Below are positions 18,896-28,953 of a stretch of 64,000 nt of DNA, one piece after another (position 1 is the first letter of the stretch; each line of letters opens with the position of its first letter). Location of the stretch: the NCBI GenBank assembly GCA_016716385.1, contig JADJWL010000004.1:62001-126000 (forward strand), in the 5' to 3' direction. This stretch comes from Bryobacterales bacterium (GTDB taxonomy: Bacteria; Acidobacteriota; Terriglobia; Bryobacterales; Bryobacteraceae). A model generated the notes under the pieces. It was not told the origin of the DNA, searched no databases, and saw only the letters and a program-made list of their open reading frames with translations. The position numbers and the translations under genes were made by a program.

Positions 18896-20239
18896 CTACG
18901 ACGCCCGCTTCCACGGTCCCGTGATGGCCAGCGTCACGCCGGGCCGCTGGATGTTCACGAACATCGTCGTGCCGTCGGGCGAGAACGCCGCGCCGCAAAA
19001 CTCCGAATCATTGTGCGCGTTTTTCGCGAACGGATAGACGCGGCCGTCCGGCGTGACCTGACGGACGTAGTTGGTTCCCGGCCCGTCCTCGCACACGAAC
19101 AGATCGCCCGACGGCGCGACCGTGACATTGTCCGGGTTCTCGATTACGCTCTCGTCGTTCGGCTCCACGAACAGGTGGAGCTGCGCTGGAGCTTTCGATT
19201 CGTCTTTGCGGCCCTCGCGCGGGCTGGGCGTATAGCGGAAGATCTGTCCCTTTTTGGCGTGCCCGCCGCTGGTGCAGACGATCCAGACATCGCTGTCGCC
19301 CATCCAGATGCCCTCGCCGCGGGCGAAGCGCGCCGCACCGTTGGCGAAGCCCTGGGCCCGCAGTTCGTCGGCCTTGGAGTCTGCGTTCTCCACGTCGATC
19401 CAGCCGACCTGTAAGGTCTCGCGCAGTCCGAGGCGGGTTTCCTCCACATTGCGGGTATCGAAGGACTTCTGGTCGAGCACCATGAGCGCCTGGAGGCGCC
19501 CGGCGTCCAGGCGTCCTCGACGGCTGGGCAGGAAACGGTAGAAGAGCGAGTCGCCGCGGTCCTCGGTCAGATACACGATGCCGGTACGGGGGTCGATCGC
19601 GATCGCTTCGTGGACAAAACGGCCCATCGCACGCAGCGGCACGGGCTGCACCAACCCGGTCGCCGACGCGGGCACTTCGAAGCAGTAGCCGTGGTCCTGC
19701 GCGAAGTCCTCTTCGGCGCGTTGGACCGTTTCTTCGCAACTGATCCAGCTTCCCCAGGGCGTCGGACCGCCGGCGCAGTTCGTCAGCGTTCCGCCGAGGC
19801 TCTGGAAGTGGCGCTGCAGTTTCTGTGTCCTCGTGTCGAAGACGAGCGTCGTTGTGCCGCCGAGGCCGGAGTCGTAGAACCTCTGGCGGTGGGTTGCCGT
19901 CAGCCGGGCGCCGTGCTCCAGGTCCCGGCCGCCGGGCCCCACTTCGTGATTCCGGATAACGATGGTGGTGCCTCCGGGACCGGCGAACGCCGCCATGCCG
20001 TCGTGCGCGGGCGGCACCAGCAGGCCGTCATCCATCGTCTCGCCCGTGGGCGACAGCGCTGTGTAGTGAAAGCTTTTCGGAAGATCGAGCCAGCCCTTGG
20101 GGTCCGGCTCCAGGGCTCCGTAAGGACCTGCCTCCACGTCCGCGAACACGGGGAAACGGATCGCGTTCTGCAGGCCGAACATGCCGAGAGCCAGCGCTCC
20201 CGACTGGCGAAGAAGGGTACGCCTGTCGAGCAAGGTCAT
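18896..20239 (-). CDS. PhoX-like (DUF839) Tat-exported phosphatase
   Basis: The start is ATG 20239; seven extra codons to 20260 are unneeded. The 447 residues begin with a twin-arginine signal (LLDRRTLLRQSGALALGMFG). The body matches DUF839/PhoX proteins, calcium- and iron-dependent alkaline phosphatases folded as a propeller: RNHEVGPGG, LGGTLTNCAGGPTPWGSW followed by SCEET, HEAIAIDPRTGIVYLTEDRGD and DNVTVAPSGDLFVCEDG. PhoX enzymes release phosphate from organic esters outside the cytoplasm. It runs opposite to rocD, ending 8 bases from it. No Pho box was identified upstream. Some DUF839 proteins are not phosphatases, so activity is inferred. Confidence 0.85.
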   Translation of the reverse strand: MTLLDRRTLLRQSGALALGMFGLQNAIRFPVFADVEAGPYGALEPDPKGWLDLPKSFHYTALSPTGETMDDGLLVPPAHDGMAAFAGPGGTTIVIRNHEVGPGGRDLEHGARLTATHRQRFYDSGLGGTTTLVFDTRTQKLQRHFQSLGGTLTNCAGGPTPWGSWISCEETVQRAEEDFAQDHGYCFEVPASATGLVQPVPLRAMGRFVHEAIAIDPRTGIVYLTEDRGDSLFYRFLPSRRGRLDAGRLQALMVLDQKSFDTRNVEETRLGLRETLQVGWIDVENADSKADELRAQGFANGAARFARGEGIWMGDSDVWIVCTSGGHAKKGQIFRYTPSPREGRKDESKAPAQLHLFVEPNDESVIENPDNVTVAPSGDLFVCEDGPGTNYVRQVTPDGRVYPFAKNAHNDSEFCGAAFSPDGTTMFVNIQRPGVTLAITGPWKRAS

Positions 20240-20277
20240 GGTCCTCACAGCGTACCCCACTACCGATTACAACTTGT

Positions 20278-22317
20278 TTACTCTTCGCTCTTCCGGATGA
20301 GTCGGACGTCGTCGATCCGCAGCTCGAACGAGCCCTGGCCCAGGATGTTGAAGTACAGCGTCGTCACGTCGTTGGCTTCGATGCCCGTCAGGTTGACGCG
20401 GTAGCGTTCGCCGGACGCGGTCAGTTCGAAGCGTTCCCGGTACTGCGCGGAAGGTGTGCGGATACTGGCCTTGACCGGGATGACTTCGAGCGTCCCGGCG
20501 CCGGCCGCCGTGAACTCGATGGCCTCGAATCCGGTCAGGTCGGCCGGAACGGCCTTCGGCAGCAGGTGGCGGAAGAACGAAACATAGGTTTCGACCGCGC
20601 CCGAGGCGCGAATGCCGCGCTCGACAGGCAGGCCTTCACCCGTAACGTCTCCCTGGGGGGTGATTTCGAACTCCGTCACGCGGCCGTCCTCGGGTGACGC
20701 CCAATAGCTCCAGGCGCCGTCGGCGACGTACACCGTGTCCTCGCCGATGCGGAAATTGAAATCGAAGAACGGCCCGGTGGCGATCGCCAACTCGTCCGAG
20801 AATTCCTCGGAGTATTCCACCCAGGTCCGCTCGCCGGATTCCGTCGCGGCGAGAGATCCCGCGACTTCGACGGTCTCAACGGATTCTTTCAGCCGTTCGA
20901 GATCCAGCAGCAACGTCCCTCCTTCGTAGCGGGCGCGCTTCACGAAGACCGCGGGCGGAAGGACATCGGGATCGTCCGAGACCGCGCGCGGCATCCGGCC
21001 GAGCAGTTCGGCCACCAGGGTTTCAGTGAACTGCGCGTTCGCTGCCCACACCTGGAAATTGAACACCCGCCCGCCCTCGAAGCGCGGCTCACTCGCCGGA
21101 TTCCACCGGCTGTCGATCCGCCAGGGCAGCGATTCCGGCGAGACCGCGAAGCTGACGGCATACTCGATCGATCCGTCGGGGCGGCGAAGCTTCGCCATCA
21201 GGAATGGCAGACCGTTGACCCGGATTGAGCGGATCTGCTCGACCGTCCCGCCTGCGACACGCTCGCAGACGGCCTTCGAATGCTCGTAGACGCCGGAATC
21301 GGTGGCGATCGCCAGCACCGCGCCGTGGCGCGTGCCGCCGGTATCCAGGTAATCCGCGCCAGATACGGCGGCGGCATTCGTCACGCCGATCAAGTCTTTC
21401 GGGCCGCTCGCGACTGCGAACGTGTTCTCCGGTCCGCGCTCCGGAATCAGGGCGTCCAACTCGGTGCCCGGGCGTCCTTCGGCAAGCCGCACACGGCTCT
21501 TGCCGCGGGGTGCCTGCTCACGCAGCACCCAGCGGCGGGCCAGCAGCAATGCGAGGCGCCCGTTGCTTTCGAGACCGTTGTCATCGGCGCTGCCGGGCTG
21601 TCCTGTAATGGTGTAGGAGGCGTGATTGTTCGAAGGATCCGGGTCCGGTCCCTGGTGCGAGCAGTTGCCGCGGACCTCCGTATTCCCCTGCGTACGATCC
21701 CCACGGGCGATGACCTGAATGGAGAGCGCGGCGTTGTGCGCCAGAGCCGGAATCTCCCACTGCAGGCCCGTAGGCGTACGCTGGTTGGCGCCTCCATCGC
21801 CCACGCTGTCCACCAGGTCGTAGCCACCCGGGAGCGAGATCTGCACCTTGACGTTCTTTGCCGTGTACCCTGGCCCGAGGTTCTTCACGGTAAAGATGAC
21901 GACGGTGTCTCCGTCGCCATTCGTGTAGCCAGTGGCCTTGAGGTCCAGGTCCGCCGTTCCGGGCGGGATGACGTTGTTCTTCGAAGCGGTCGACGTCCGA
22001 GTATTGCCGTCCGGGCCCTTCAGCGTCCACACAAGATTGTTGCCGTCGAAGCGGACGACGAAGACACCCACGTGGCGCCCCGGTTGGAAGACCGATGGCT
22101 GGCCGCGGTCCTGGGCGCCGGTAAACCGGTTGTTCTGGCCGACCGGAATTGAAACCGGTCCGGCGTTGTTACTCAGGTACCCGAACCAGGCATCGTACTG
22201 GCCCGGACCGGCTTCGATCACATATTCGAGAACTGGGCTGACCCGTTCGCCGGCTACCACCGCCAGCATCGGGGCTGCACACGCCAGGATGGCTGGCATG
22301 ACTAGATAAGCGCGCAT
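20278..22317 (-). CDS. Secreted DUF11-like repeat protein
   Basis: The start is ATG 22317 (RAYLVMPAILACAA signal); the open frame upstream to 22488 is not needed. The 679-residue product has a DUF11-type Ig-like domain around residues 120-240, with the pattern VKNLGPGYTAKNVKVQISLP and a final DPSNNHASYTIT. This domain occurs in large surface proteins. A middle domain of unknown type follows (about 290-420), then two beta-rich domains; the last 100 residues resemble a CIA30/carbohydrate-binding sandwich ending in a FELRIDDVRL strand. It is a cell-surface or secreted protein without recognisable catalytic residues. It lies downstream of the YaiO-type gene on the same strand with a 216-base gap. 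Confidence 0.65.
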   Translation of the reverse strand: MRAYLVMPAILACAAPMLAVVAGERVSPVLEYVIEAGPGQYDAWFGYLSNNAGPVSIPVGQNNRFTGAQDRGQPSVFQPGRHVGVFVVRFDGNNLVWTLKGPDGNTRTSTASKNNVIPPGTADLDLKATGYTNGDGDTVVIFTVKNLGPGYTAKNVKVQISLPGGYDLVDSVGDGGANQRTPTGLQWEIPALAHNAALSIQVIARGDRTQGNTEVRGNCSHQGPDPDPSNNHASYTITGQPGSADDNGLESNGRLALLLARRWVLREQAPRGKSRVRLAEGRPGTELDALIPERGPENTFAVASGPKDLIGVTNAAAVSGADYLDTGGTRHGAVLAIATDSGVYEHSKAVCERVAGGTVEQIRSIRVNGLPFLMAKLRRPDGSIEYAVSFAVSPESLPWRIDSRWNPASEPRFEGGRVFNFQVWAANAQFTETLVAELLGRMPRAVSDDPDVLPPAVFVKRARYEGGTLLLDLERLKESVETVEVAGSLAATESGERTWVEYSEEFSDELAIATGPFFDFNFRIGEDTVYVADGAWSYWASPEDGRVTEFEITPQGDVTGEGLPVERGIRASGAVETYVSFFRHLLPKAVPADLTGFEAIEFTAAGAGTLEVIPVKASIRTPSAQYRERFELTASGERYRVNLTGIEANDVTTLYFNILGQGSFELRIDDVRLIRKSEE

Positions 22318-22533
22318 CGTCAGGAAGTCTCCGAGTCCGGCCCAAGCGGTTCGGGCCGCGTATAGCCCATTATTCGTCTGGGAGTAGTGCTCAAGGGCAT
22401 CGGGAGTTCCACGGGCTGAACCGATAAAGAGCCCTAGTACACGGGTACCAGCGAACGTGAGCGGATCCGCGAACTCTGTATGTGTCAATCAGATGCGAGG
22501 TGTTTTCGGCGAAGTACCGGGGAGTACCGGCGG

Positions 22534-23673
22534 CTAGAATCCGTAGAGGAGAGTGCCGCTCAATCCGTACTGGCGCAGCGCGCCCCGGTCACGGCGGTTC
22601 TGGGTGGCCACGCCCCCGGATAGTCGAAGCTGGAAGCCGTTTGGCAGCAGGAGATTCAGATCCTGAAAGAAGGACAGAGAACTCCGGATTCCCGCCTCGT
22701 TGATGCTACGCACTTCCATCGGGGAGGCGCCCCATCCGGCGCGGGTATTCCAGAAGCTCCCCCGGCGGCCGAGATAGCGCTTGGCATTCAATTGAAGAGA
22801 TTGCGAGATGCCAAAGCTTGACCGGTCAATGAATGGCCTCGCCGAAAAGAACCAGTTCCCGTAGTAGCGGCCGATCGATCCTGTCACCAGATCGACGCGT
22901 TCGCCGAAGACGTACTGGCGGAAGCCGACGGAGCCCTCGAAGCGAGCCGGTAGCGCATGATACACTTCCGCCCCATAGCGTCTCCTGGCGTACAAGGTCG
23001 CATCTGGCGAGAAACCCGCGACGATGTGCGCGTAAGACTTGCGGCTCAACCGCGGATACATCTCCAACTCGACGATGCGGTCGATCAGCCGGCCTCGAGC
23101 CGCCTGCGAGGCGTGCACCGCCACGAGTCCGGCGCGTGTTTCTACGTTCGCCGACACCTTGCTTTCCCGCCAGGATTCCTGTGTGTCACTGAACCAGATA
23201 TAGGAGCGCTCGACGCCTGCCTGCCATTTGATGGCCGGCCGCTCGTCTTCAGACTCAGGCCGGCGTTCCCGCTGGACCCGCTCCAAGACGGCCTGATACG
23301 GCGCTGAATCCGGTCGGCTCGCCACTGCCTTGTTGGCCAGTTGCTCGGCGCGCGCCCCGTTGCCTGACCAGAGCTCAAGGTGGATGAGTGCGAGGGTCGC
23401 GTCGCCATGGCCGGGCTCTGCTTCGAGCACAGCTTCAAGCTGCCCCCGCGCCTCCGCGTAGCGCCCTTCCCACGACAGGATCGTTCCCGTAAGCGTGCGC
23501 GCATCAAGGTCGCCGGGCTCCTCCGATAGCCGGCTAGCCAACAAAGCCAAGGCCTCCGCACGATCTTTCCCGGCGGCCAGGACACGCGCCCGCTCCACAG
23601 CATCGTCCGCCATTCCCAGGGGGACCCACAGTGCGGACAACACGAAAACCGCGCTTAAGCTCCCGAATGGCAT
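22534..23673 (-). CDS. TPR plus YaiO-type outer-membrane beta-barrel protein
   Basis: This 379-residue protein has a signal peptide (VFVLSALWVPLGMA), then about three TPR-like helical repeats (residues 25-125: AEALALLASRL, YAEARGQLEAVLEAEPGH, ARAEQLANKA), then alternating strands from about residue 150 to the last residue, GTLLYGF, ending in an aromatic as outer-membrane barrels do. This layout is that of YaiO, an outer-membrane protein found next to a GT2 glycosyltransferase gene (yaiP) in E. coli. It likely forms the outer-membrane exit or docking part for a polymer. It diverges from a response regulator/HEAT/GT2 operon across a 151-base gap, which supports that role by inference. Confidence 0.8.
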   Translation of the reverse strand: MPFGSLSAVFVLSALWVPLGMADDAVERARVLAAGKDRAEALALLASRLSEEPGDLDARTLTGTILSWEGRYAEARGQLEAVLEAEPGHGDATLALIHLELWSGNGARAEQLANKAVASRPDSAPYQAVLERVQRERRPESEDERPAIKWQAGVERSYIWFSDTQESWRESKVSANVETRAGLVAVHASQAARGRLIDRIVELEMYPRLSRKSYAHIVAGFSPDATLYARRRYGAEVYHALPARFEGSVGFRQYVFGERVDLVTGSIGRYYGNWFFSARPFIDRSSFGISQSLQLNAKRYLGRRGSFWNTRAGWGASPMEVRSINEAGIRSSLSFFQDLNLLLPNGFQLRLSGGVATQNRRDRGALRQYGLSGTLLYGF

Positions 23674-23824
23674 ACGACAGTTGCTTAATACATCGGCCGT
23701 ACAGTCGGGGCAGTATAGACTGCGGATTTCACTTAGTACTTACGGGGAGATACTGTAGCCAGATCCAGTACCCCTAAAGGAATACCTCCACGCTGCCGAA
23801 GTCTAGTCTCCAAAGGGAATTTCT
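23674..23824. promoter_or_regulatory. Divergent control region of the YaiO/GT2 locus
   Basis: This gap separates the YaiO-type gene from the response-regulator operon. On the minus strand TATACT (23712-23717) is a good -10, inside the inverted repeat GCAGT-ATAG-ACTGC (23710-23723), which could be an operator; its -35 is poor. On the plus strand TTCACT-17-TACTGT ends with the -10 at 23751-23756, also weak. A second symmetry, GGGG-aga-TACTG (23744-23755) against CAGTA-CCCC (23766-23774), overlaps that -10. All assignments are by eye. Confidence 0.4.
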
Positions 23825-24913
23825 GTGGAATCACTCGCCACACCCGCAAAAACGCAGACTGAGCAAGCCCACGACGGCCTGGTGGATCTTGTGCGCCTGT
23901 GTTCGCGGTTGGGGTTTGGTGCGGTCCGCCCCCAACGGAGAACCGCTTCTCAAGATCCGCAAGGCAACAAGGACGTGGAGGCTGCGCCTGAGAACGAGCC
24001 TGCGGTGCCCCACGCCGCTGCGCCTGAGCCGGCCGTGGAGCCAGAGACGCCCCGGCTGCATCTGGCCTATAGAGCCGCGGCCCCGAGAGCCGCTGAGCCG
24101 CGCGTCCTCGTGCAGCCGGTCGAACCGCCCGGCAACCTCTATGCCTCGCTGGCCCGGAAACGGATCTCGGCGATTGGTTTTGCACCGCAGGAAGCCGTTG
24201 CCATCGAGCGTTGCCTGACGGCGCAGTTCAGCATTGTCGACGCGATCGGACTTGCTCACGCGGCTGCCGATGGATCTAATCTCGGCCATATGGACCTGCT
24301 GATCCTGCGTTCGGGTGACGACGCTGCTGCGTCGGATGCCGCCTTCATCAAGACGCTGGTTCACCAGGGATTCCCGGTGCTGGTCACGGGCCCGCGGCGC
24401 GTTCTCTCCAGGTTGGTCTCGCTTCATAAGGAAGGCGCGATCGACTTCCTGAACGAGCCCTGGGACACCGAAGAGGTCGTGTGGAGGAGTGCCGGCCTCA
24501 TGGAGCGATCCAGTTTGCGGCGGCGGCGCGGCGCTGCGGAAAAGATGCGGATTCTGGTGGCGGACGATGACGCCGCCTCTCGCACGCTACTGTCAGCCAC
24601 GCTCGACCGCTGCGGCATGGAGTGCCTCGAAGCGGACCACGGCGGGGCGGCCATCGACACGCTCAGGCGCGAGCGGCCGCACGCGGCCATCCTTGAAGTC
24701 GTGATGCCGGGTCTGGACGGGTTCCAGGTACTGGCAGAGGTGCGGCGGACTCCCGAACTGGCTGCGATGCCGGTGGCGATGTTGTCGCTCCGGCAGTCCG
24801 AGCCGGATGTCCTGCGCGGGTTCGGCCTCGGCGCGGACGACTACATTACCAAGCCATTCAGTCCCATGGAAGTGGCGGCGCGCGTGAAGCGCCTCGTCGC
24901 GCGGGCTTCCTGA
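23825..24913 (+). CDS. Degenerate double-receiver response regulator
   Basis: This 362-residue protein starts at GTG 23825. Residues 1-105 are Pro/Ala-rich and look disordered. Residues 110-235 fold like a receiver but lack the phospho-acceptor and have Asn for Lys (DFLNEPWD). Residues 241-362 are a clear receiver: acidic pocket ADDD (246-249), conserved Ser 321, Lys 343 in ITKPF. The phospho-acceptor is Glu 291 (ILEVVMPGLDG) instead of Asp; the codon is GAA at 24695-24697. Glu cannot be phosphorylated normally and often mimics the active state. There is no output domain. It is followed one base later by the HEAT gene, so it probably acts by protein contact on the membrane complex, by inference. 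Confidence 0.85.
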   Translation: MESLATPAKTQTEQAHDGLVDLVRLCSRLGFGAVRPQRRTASQDPQGNKDVEAAPENEPAVPHAAAPEPAVEPETPRLHLAYRAAAPRAAEPRVLVQPVEPPGNLYASLARKRISAIGFAPQEAVAIERCLTAQFSIVDAIGLAHAAADGSNLGHMDLLILRSGDDAAASDAAFIKTLVHQGFPVLVTGPRRVLSRLVSLHKEGAIDFLNEPWDTEEVVWRSAGLMERSSLRRRRGAAEKMRILVADDDAASRTLLSATLDRCGMECLEADHGGAAIDTLRRERPHAAILEVVMPGLDGFQVLAEVRRTPELAAMPVAMLSLRQSEPDVLRGFGLGADDYITKPFSPMEVAARVKRLVARAS

Positions 24914-24914
24914 G

Positions 24915-26099
24915 ATGCTGAGCCGGCGCTTGGGCCAAGCCGCGATGTGGCTGCGTGGAATTGCGATCCTGGCAGCCTTCTTCTACCCTGTCTGGACTCT
25001 GCACGTTCATGTGTTCGCGCAGCGGATCGAAGAGGCTCCGCTGTCGCTGGCGGCGTCATTCCTCACCGTCCAGGCCGGTGCGATTCTCCTCCAGTTGCTG
25101 GCTTCATGCGCTTTCAAGTGGGCGGTCGACCTCCGGGAGGGGCGATCGCGGCGGGCGCGGCCGCGCATTCTCAGGGAACTCGCCGCGCATGTCGCCGGAG
25201 ACGACCGGCGCGCTGCACTGCGCAAGCTGGAGCGCCGCTATGCCACCGATTTCGACCGTAGCATGGAGCGGTTCCTGTCCCTGGTGACCGGAGAAAGCCG
25301 TGAGCGCCTGACCGTGCTTGCCAGCGAACTGCGGCTCGTTTCGCGGTGGGAGCGCCGCGCGCGCTATGCAAACGATCGCGAGCAGCGGCGTGCTGTGGAA
25401 TGTCTCGGCCTGCTGGCGGGAGCGCGCGGCGGCAAAGCGCTGCGGCGACTGGCGCGCCGGTCGACGCCGCTGGTCGAAGCCGCGGCCTGCCGCATGCTGG
25501 CCCGGTCCGCCGACCAACGCGGTGCCGAGCAGGTGTTTTCGCTGATTGTGGGGAAGGGCTACCTGGTGCGGGTCCTGCTGGCGGGCGAAATGCGGCGGCA
25601 TGCCCTCGACCTGTGCGATTCCGCGCTTCCCATCGAGGCCGCCTCAGTCGATACGAGACGGCTGACCGCCGCGCTCGAACTGGCGGAGAGCTGGCGCATG
25701 GCGCTGCGCCTGCCGTTCCTGGCCGAGATGATGCAGCATCCGTCGCCCGAAGTCCGGGCGCGGGCGCTGCGGCTGGCTCCGCTCGCCGCCGGCGGGCAGG
25801 ACGTCGAGCCGTACATTCTTGCGGCGCTCGATGAGGACTCGGAACTGGTGAAGGCCGCGGCGCTGTCGGTGACCGCGTCGCTCCGGGCGCCGTCGCTCCT
25901 GCCCTTGCTGGAGCGGTTTGCTACGGGTGACTCCGGGGAACTGGCCCGGCTCGCCTGTGCGGCGCTGCGGGGGTTCGGACCGGAAGGCGTCGGGATCCTG
26001 CGCAAGCTGCTTCTCTACGGCGACGCCCGCTCGGCCGCCCGCGCCGCCGAAGCTCTCGCTTCGGGCTCCGGACCCGCGCTCGGCCTGGAGCCGGCATGA
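24915..26099 (+). CDS. Membrane-anchored HEAT-repeat protein
   Basis: This 394-residue protein starts one base after the regulator stop. Two hydrophobic segments (residues 12-30 and about 45-65) precede a basic stretch (REGRSRRARPR), so the rest is cytoplasmic if the positive-inside rule holds. The remaining 310 residues are alpha-helical repeats with HEAT character (SPEVRARALRLAPLAAGG, then SELVKAAALSVTASLR, GELARLACAALRGFG). Such repeats bind proteins or, in some families, nucleotides or sugars. Placement between a receiver and a GT2 synthase suggests an adaptor that links regulation to the synthase. The gene overlaps the GT2 start by four bases. No enzymatic motif is visible. Confidence 0.8.
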   Translation: MLSRRLGQAAMWLRGIAILAAFFYPVWTLHVHVFAQRIEEAPLSLAASFLTVQAGAILLQLLASCAFKWAVDLREGRSRRARPRILRELAAHVAGDDRRAALRKLERRYATDFDRSMERFLSLVTGESRERLTVLASELRLVSRWERRARYANDREQRRAVECLGLLAGARGGKALRRLARRSTPLVEAAACRMLARSADQRGAEQVFSLIVGKGYLVRVLLAGEMRRHALDLCDSALPIEAASVDTRRLTAALELAESWRMALRLPFLAEMMQHPSPEVRARALRLAPLAAGGQDVEPYILAALDEDSELVKAAALSVTASLRAPSLLPLLERFATGDSGELARLACAALRGFGPEGVGILRKLLLYGDARSAARAAEALASGSGPALGLEPA

Positions 26100-27535
26100 A
26101 CCTCGAAACGATCGAGATTCTGGTCCACCGCTTCTACTTTCTCGTGGAGAGCGGCATCATTTTGTACGTCTTCGTGATCAATAGCATTTACCTGCTTCTC
26201 ACGGTCATGGCGTTCGTCTCCATGAGGCGGAATCACGCGCCGTTCTCCCCGGGCGAACGGGAGGCGCTGATGCGATCGCCGCTCATGCCCGCGATCTCGC
26301 TCATTGTGCCGGCGTACAACGAAGCCATGTCCGTCCAGGAAAGCGTCGGGTGCATGCTCAAGCTCGACTATCCGAACTACGAAGTGGTCGTGGTGAACGA
26401 TGGGTCGAAGGACGAGACATTGCAGGTGCTGATCGAGTCTTTTCATCTCTACAAGTCCGCGCGGGCTCCGGTGGGTGCGCTCTCGACCAAGCCTGTACGC
26501 CGTGTGTACGAATCCTCGGACCCGATTCGCCTGGTGGTCGTTGACAAGGAAAACGGCGGCAAGGCGGACGCCATCAACGCCGGGATCAACATGGCGACGT
26601 CGCCACTGGTGATGGTGGTCGACTCCGATTCCATCATTGACCGCGCGGGTCTGCTGCAAATGGTCAAGCCGTATCTCGAGGACCCGGAGCGGGTGATTGC
26701 CGTCGGCGGCACCGTCCGCGCCGTGAACGATTGCGAAGTGCACGACGGCCGTGTGACGCGCATCAGGACGTCCGCCTCGAACGTGGCCAACTTCCAGGCC
26801 GTCGAATATCTGCGGGCGTTCTACGGGGGGCGCGTCGGGTTCAGCCTGCTCAACTCGCTGCTGATCATCTCGGGCGCGTTCGGATTGTTCAAGCGCGAAG
26901 CCGTGCTGGAGGTCGGAGGCTTCGAGCACGCGACGGTGGGCGAGGACATGGAACTCATTGTCCGGATGCATCACCACTATCTCGACCGCAAGCAGCCCTA
27001 TCGGGTTGTGTACGTTGCCGAACCGGTCTGCTGGACGGAGGTGCCGCAGACGCTGAAGATCCTGCAGCGCCAACGCAAGCGCTGGCAGCGGGGAACGGTG
27101 GAAAGCTTGTGGCGCCACCGCGAGATGCTGCTCAATCCCCGCTACGGAGTCGTCGGTATGTTCGCCTTCCCGTACTTCCTGCTCTTTGAAATGTTCGGTC
27201 CGGCGGTGGAGCTGCTCGGCTACGCCCTCACAGCGCTGGGACTGGTGTTTCGCATCATCTCGCCGGGTATTGCTCTCCTGTTTTTCAGCGTATCGATCGT
27301 GTTCGGCATCCTGCTTTCCACGAGTGCCGTGCTGCTCGAAGAGATGACCACGCTGCGCTATCCGTCCTGGCGGGACAGCGTCCGCCTGTTCGGCACGGCG
27401 ATTCTCGAGAACCTCGGGTTCCGTCAACTCCTGACATGGTGGCGCGTTCAGGGGCTGATGGAGGGATTGAAGGGCAAGCGCGGCGGATGGGGCATCATGG
27501 AGCGGCGCGGCTTCAAGGCCGCACCGCAGCAATAG
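26096..27535 (+). CDS. Processive family 2 membrane glycosyltransferase
   Basis: This 479-residue protein has one N-terminal transmembrane segment, a GT2 catalytic domain (residues 65-330) and about three to four C-terminal segments. The catalytic set is complete: VVNDGS with Asp 102, DSD at 176-178, GED at 282-284 and QRQRKRW at 324-330 (the Q/RxxRW motif of processive synthases). Such enzymes (IcaA/PgaC, HasA, BcsA types) polymerise and export a polysaccharide across the inner membrane. There is no PilZ domain, so c-di-GMP control is not indicated. Overlap ATGA with the HEAT gene and the facing YaiO gene suggest one envelope-polymer system. The sugar is unknown. Confidence 0.88.
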   Translation: MNLETIEILVHRFYFLVESGIILYVFVINSIYLLLTVMAFVSMRRNHAPFSPGEREALMRSPLMPAISLIVPAYNEAMSVQESVGCMLKLDYPNYEVVVVNDGSKDETLQVLIESFHLYKSARAPVGALSTKPVRRVYESSDPIRLVVVDKENGGKADAINAGINMATSPLVMVVDSDSIIDRAGLLQMVKPYLEDPERVIAVGGTVRAVNDCEVHDGRVTRIRTSASNVANFQAVEYLRAFYGGRVGFSLLNSLLIISGAFGLFKREAVLEVGGFEHATVGEDMELIVRMHHHYLDRKQPYRVVYVAEPVCWTEVPQTLKILQRQRKRWQRGTVESLWRHREMLLNPRYGVVGMFAFPYFLLFEMFGPAVELLGYALTALGLVFRIISPGIALLFFSVSIVFGILLSTSAVLLEEMTTLRYPSWRDSVRLFGTAILENLGFRQLLTWWRVQGLMEGLKGKRGGWGIMERRGFKAAPQQ

Positions 27536-27544
27536 CGGAATGCG

Positions 27545-28948
<1,404 letters not shown>

Positions 28949-28953
28949 ATCTC

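Noticed and set aside
22483..22488. Perfect TTGACA on the minus strand upstream of the DUF11-like gene
   Set aside because: No -10 hexamer with three or more matches stands 16-18 bases downstream.
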